Source: Paralvinella palmiformis (lineage: Eukaryota > Annelida > Polychaeta > Terebellida > Alvinellidae). From it: a stretch of 64,000 nt of DNA. This document shows, in pieces, positions 60,890 to 64,000 of this stretch (within the stretch, counting starts at the first letter, position 1; each line of letters begins with the position of its first letter). The notes under the pieces are model-generated. The model saw only the letters and a list, made by a program, of their open reading frames with translations, had not been told where the DNA came from and did no database searches. Made by a program: the position numbers and the translations under genes. Where the stretch lies: contig JAODUP010000041.1 in the NCBI GenBank assembly GCA_025642065.1, forward strand, positions 857,001 through 921,000. Reading direction: 5' to 3'.

Positions 60890-61340
60890 GTTTTGTAGAA
60901 GATGCCAATAGTTTGATGGCCAACAGCCAGGCAACTCATTATACGCGAGCCATATGCCTGCCATCAGCCATATACCATGGCTGCCATCAGCCACAATATG
61001 GCATCCATCCTGCCCGATCCGTGAAGTGAAATTTCCATCTTGCCTCGTTCTGGTGGCAACACAAAACCGAGGTTCAGATAAAACAAGAAAGTCCTGAGAT
61101 TACAACGAAATTGACGAGAGTGGAACAATTGGTTTTATCAAAGTTTCGTGACAGGTGTAAATGACAAGATATCGGCTACGAATAGACGCCAATTATCTTC
61201 GCTGACAAACGTAATCCTAGAATCACGCTTATCACCTGTAATATCGCCGCTACAATAATGAAGAGTGGTAAGGTTTAATTATACTCGTTGTCCACTTTTA
61301 TCAACGCCGACACTTTTTGTTGTTAATTAGCTCTGATTAA
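60890..61340. promoter_or_regulatory. GC-balanced patch with small internal repeats
   Basis: tgccatcagccat-type units recur at about 60958 and 60981 with nearby ccatatg/ccatggc palindromes. The rest is balanced, repeat-free sequence. Candidate conserved element, inference only. Confidence 0.2.
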
Positions 61341-61494
61341 CTTTGCGTAAATGAATTAAATTTGAATTAAGGACAAATGCCGTAATTTTCTGGTAATGAA
61401 ACTTCCTTCAGACGGCAACTAAAGTAATGGTTTAACTTGACGGGGTGCTGAGATATCAACACTAAATTAAGTTGGTTGATTGATTGTTTGTTTA

Positions 61495-61830
61495 TTTCTG
61501 TGTGCGTGTGCGTCTGCGAGTGTGTGTGTGTGCGTGTGCGTGCGTGCGTGCGGGCATTTTCAACGTAACCTGGAAAATGGCGACTACTACTACTATTACT
61601 ACCAACACTACCAACTACTACCACCGCCGCCACTACTACTACCACTACCACTAGCACCACCACTACTGCCACTACTACTACTAAAGGTAATACTAATTAT
61701 AATACTATTGATAATGCAAATACTACTAATACTACTTCTACTATAACTAATTCTACTACCAATTCTACTACTACTACTTCTGCTACTTATCATGATGATG
61801 ATGATGATGATGATAATAATAATGATGATG
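61495..61830. repeat. (GT/GC)n, then (ACT/ACC)n, then (GAT)n triplets
   Basis: GT-rich to 61555, imperfect ACT/ACC triplets 61583-61785, GAT/AAT triplets 61791-61830. Frames across it are Tyr/Ser/Ile runs. Confidence 0.95.
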
Positions 61831-62339
61831 AGAAGAATCATGAAAACGTTGTCCAAAATGCCATATTTATATCGAGATTTCAATTATTATCAGTTATTAA
61901 ATAGATAGCAGCAGGTATCTCACCCATCAACACCTACGTGGAAAGGAGAAAAATTATGATCAGCCAAAAGTCGGAAGTTGTGTCTTAGTCAATCCTCTGG
62001 TTAAAGCTCTACCACGTTAGTTGAAATGAGGTGTATATGTCATGACTTCCTCATAGCACAGGGTTACATAATTCTCTATTTGGAGAATGATTACACACAC
62101 ACACAGCCACACACACACACATACACATACTGATTACATCTCCAGTGTGTCTTTATTCGGTATAAATAAAGCTCCCTAATGTTGCCCAGACTTGCGTCGT
62201 CATCGGTAAAAGAATAAATATTTCACTGAAGCCGCTTAATACAATTTGTAGCAAATGTTTATTCTGACCAAAAAGCCCCAAACTCTAATAGATTTATGGA
62301 GATATTATATTAGTATAATTTATTTATTCTCCAAGAATG
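61831..62339. other. Spacer with short (CA)n at 62093-62125
   Basis: Nothing else recognised. Confidence 0.55.
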
Positions 62340-63015
62340 AACGGTTAGCGTGACAACCAAACTCTGCTTACGTCATCCCCTCGTCGCTGACTCCGTCTTG
62401 TAGACTAGGAGTCGGTAATCTATTTAAGGTAACTCTGTTGTTTTGAAGATGAGGGAGGGGAATTATTATTTTTTACCCGATAATCCTCGCTTTAGCACGG
62501 CAACACTCTGTCCGGATCAGGGAAGGAAGAGAACCCGGATACTGACCAGACAAAGTGGAAATTGTATTAGTTTTATTTTCGTCGGCGACGAAAACGGCGC
62601 ATTTTCCAGCAAATTTCACCTTTCTGCCAATAGAAAGATAACAAGATGAGGTAACAAATCAATCAGTCATCGCCAGCCGATTGGCTAACGACAGAGAATT
62701 ATTTTTCTAGCTGACTGGCTAACATCGGCTACCAACTGACGCAGATTGTTCGCTTCGCTTACCAACTGGAAGACTAATTCCAAAGCCATTTTTCCATCTT
62801 TTCTTCTCCTTCTTGCGAACATCGTCACATCTTAAGACGCGGTATCCGATCCGTCTCCGCTGATGAGAATCCGGAAGGTGGCCAAATAGACAGTCGGTGA
62901 TCTGTTTACGGGGATCATCCGATTAGATCATACAGGTGATGTGTGACTTGATGTTATCAGCACATCTCTGAGAAGACGACTTTGTTCCAAGAATCTCTTT
63001 AACTCTTTGATCGAT
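62340..63015. promoter_or_regulatory. GC-balanced unique patch, candidate conserved/regulatory element
   Basis: Among the longest repeat-free, balanced stretches. It includes cgtcggcgacgaaaacggcg, ggctaac repeats (62683 and 62717) and many CpGs. A 68-codon plus frame (62443-62649) has no recognised motif. Confidence 0.27.
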
Positions 63016-63157
63016 TACCGATGTCCAGGTAAACTAACACACCTCTAAACTAAACTTATCATTCGGCGTTATAGATGATTTCAACGTAATTGATAAAAAA
63101 CAGAAAATAGAATGTTCCTGACTAATTATATTAATATGTTTGTACCTAATTAATGAT

Positions 63158-63346
63158 TTATCATGATTGATGTTGTACGGCCACTTTTCTGCAGATGTTT
63201 GACTAAATGGGCCGAGCGAGCTCCAAAGGTAATAAAGCGAAGTCAAAGATGAAACATCCTTCAGATATGCTCACGCCGCGATTCGATCTCAGGTGGTAGT
63301 GATCTGTGGTCCAACACGCTACCGACTAGACCAGGAAGGCGACCTT
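63158..63346 (-). mobile_element. tRNA-derived SINE, near full length, minus strand
   Basis: On minus: ggtcgccttcctggtctagt, B-box-like gagatcgaatcgcgg, body atctgaaggatgtttcatct, and tail ggccgtacaacatcaatc followed by atga. Confidence 0.88.
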
Positions 63347-63740
63347 TTGTGGCTAATTTAGCCGACGAATGCTAACATGGGGGAGGAGGAAGAGAATGAG
63401 GGATTTAAACAAGTAGAAGCGAGACAATAGTTTACGTGAAGTCGTTGTTCATCATCGGATCAGTGTCTGTACTTTATCACCTCTCACGGTACTAGTGTGA
63501 GTGATAACCGAGTACAGTCCATGCAAATCTAGATAGTGTACGAACCTTTATGGTCAGATATCATGACATTTGGTATCTCCAGAGTACGTGTACTGTCGCC
63601 ATAGATCGTTGAGACACAGGTGTGAAAATGAACCAGTTCTGATTAAAACTAAGGTAATATTGAACGCTCAGTTATGATCTGTGTTTGAGCTAAAGTATTT
63701 TAAGAGGAACAAACATATCTGGTTATATAGAAGTCTGATA
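63347..63740. other. Spacer
   Basis: No features recognised. Confidence 0.5.
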
Positions 63741-63769
63741 CTGGTAGTGGTGGTGGTGGTGGTGCTGCT

Positions 63770-63800
<31 letters not shown>

Positions 63801-63845
63801 ATGATGATGGTGATGATGGTGATGATGATGATGGTGATGATAACG
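63741..63845. repeat. (GGT)n(GCT)n(GAT)n triplet microsatellite
   Basis: GGT, then GCT, then GAT units. Frames over it are Val/Leu/Met or Thr/Ser/Ile runs. Confidence 0.95.
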
Positions 63846-64000
63846 GTGATTAAAATTATGATAAGTTTGACCGGATCACTGCCACGTTCATAATTCACAT
63901 AACGCTTAATGTACCAAATGATCAACGACGTAGTAGAGTTTTAGATCAGATGGTATTCCATTGTGACGCAGCGTATCCCAAGCGAGTATCCCCGACATTC
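63846..64000. other. Right-edge spacer
   Basis: Nothing recognised. Confidence 0.5.

Noticed and set aside
63681..63925. Met/Val/Leu-run and Thr/Ser/Ile-run frames at the right end
   Set aside because: Encoded by the GGT/GCT/GAT microsatellite on both strands.

Overview
This is animal nuclear DNA. It is AT-rich, has very few long reading frames, and is full of long microsatellites, tRNA-derived SINEs, non-LTR retrotransposon 3' ends and a decayed Tc1-type transposase. Nothing suggests a prokaryote: there are no operons, ribosome binding sites or dense ORFs. The density of long (TA)n, (TC)n and (GTGA)n tracts, together with a tRNA-SINE ending in (ATC)n, fits a lophotrochozoan, perhaps a mollusc. 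That assignment is an inference, not something the sequence proves.

Layout. The left edge (4-548) holds a decayed or partial reading frame with a hydrophobic N-terminus. From 0.6 to 42 kb there is no convincing gene. This part is AT-rich spacer with microsatellites, SINEs (about 3.25, 11.1, 18.3, 26.9, 27.6, 29.5, 35.1 and 37.0 kb), LINE 3' ends (4.8, 6.8 and 21.3 kb), a Tc1 fragment (5.2 kb) and an unclassified element bounded by a near-perfect inverted repeat (3.49-4.41 kb). Several 300-700 bp patches look less AT-biased and less repetitive than their surroundings (8.1, 9.85, 11.4, 13.2, 15.2, 16.2, 17.5, 20.0, 23.8, 35.4, 39.5, 60.9 and 62.3 kb). They are the best candidates for conserved non-coding, possibly cis-regulatory, DNA.

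The most interesting part is 42.4-58.5 kb, a direct tandem array of a unit of about 4.0 kb. Copies 1 and 2 are nearly identical. Copy 0 is older, lacks about 760 bp and carries an inserted CR1/L2-like LINE that still shows reverse transcriptase motifs. Copy 3 lacks about 1.75 kb and copy 4 is truncated. Each unit carries the same gene-like parts: (i) a 51-nt exon for a signal peptide with a GT donor, followed by an acceptor whose exon completes a plausible cleavage site; (ii) a possible small two-exon reading frame with a 53-nt intron; (iii) a CA-tailed tRNA-like SINE; and (iv) an exon-like block with a splice acceptor. The simplest reading is a recent local expansion of a small secreted-protein gene or of a non-coding transcription unit, with some copies already broken. 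I do not recognise the family.

The right end (58.5-64 kb) has a homopurine/(GA)n-(GT)n block of about 670 bp, triplet microsatellites, two GC-balanced patches and a reverse-oriented SINE. A 64-kb window with no firm protein-coding gene, dotted with such patches, could be a gene desert or a very large intron.
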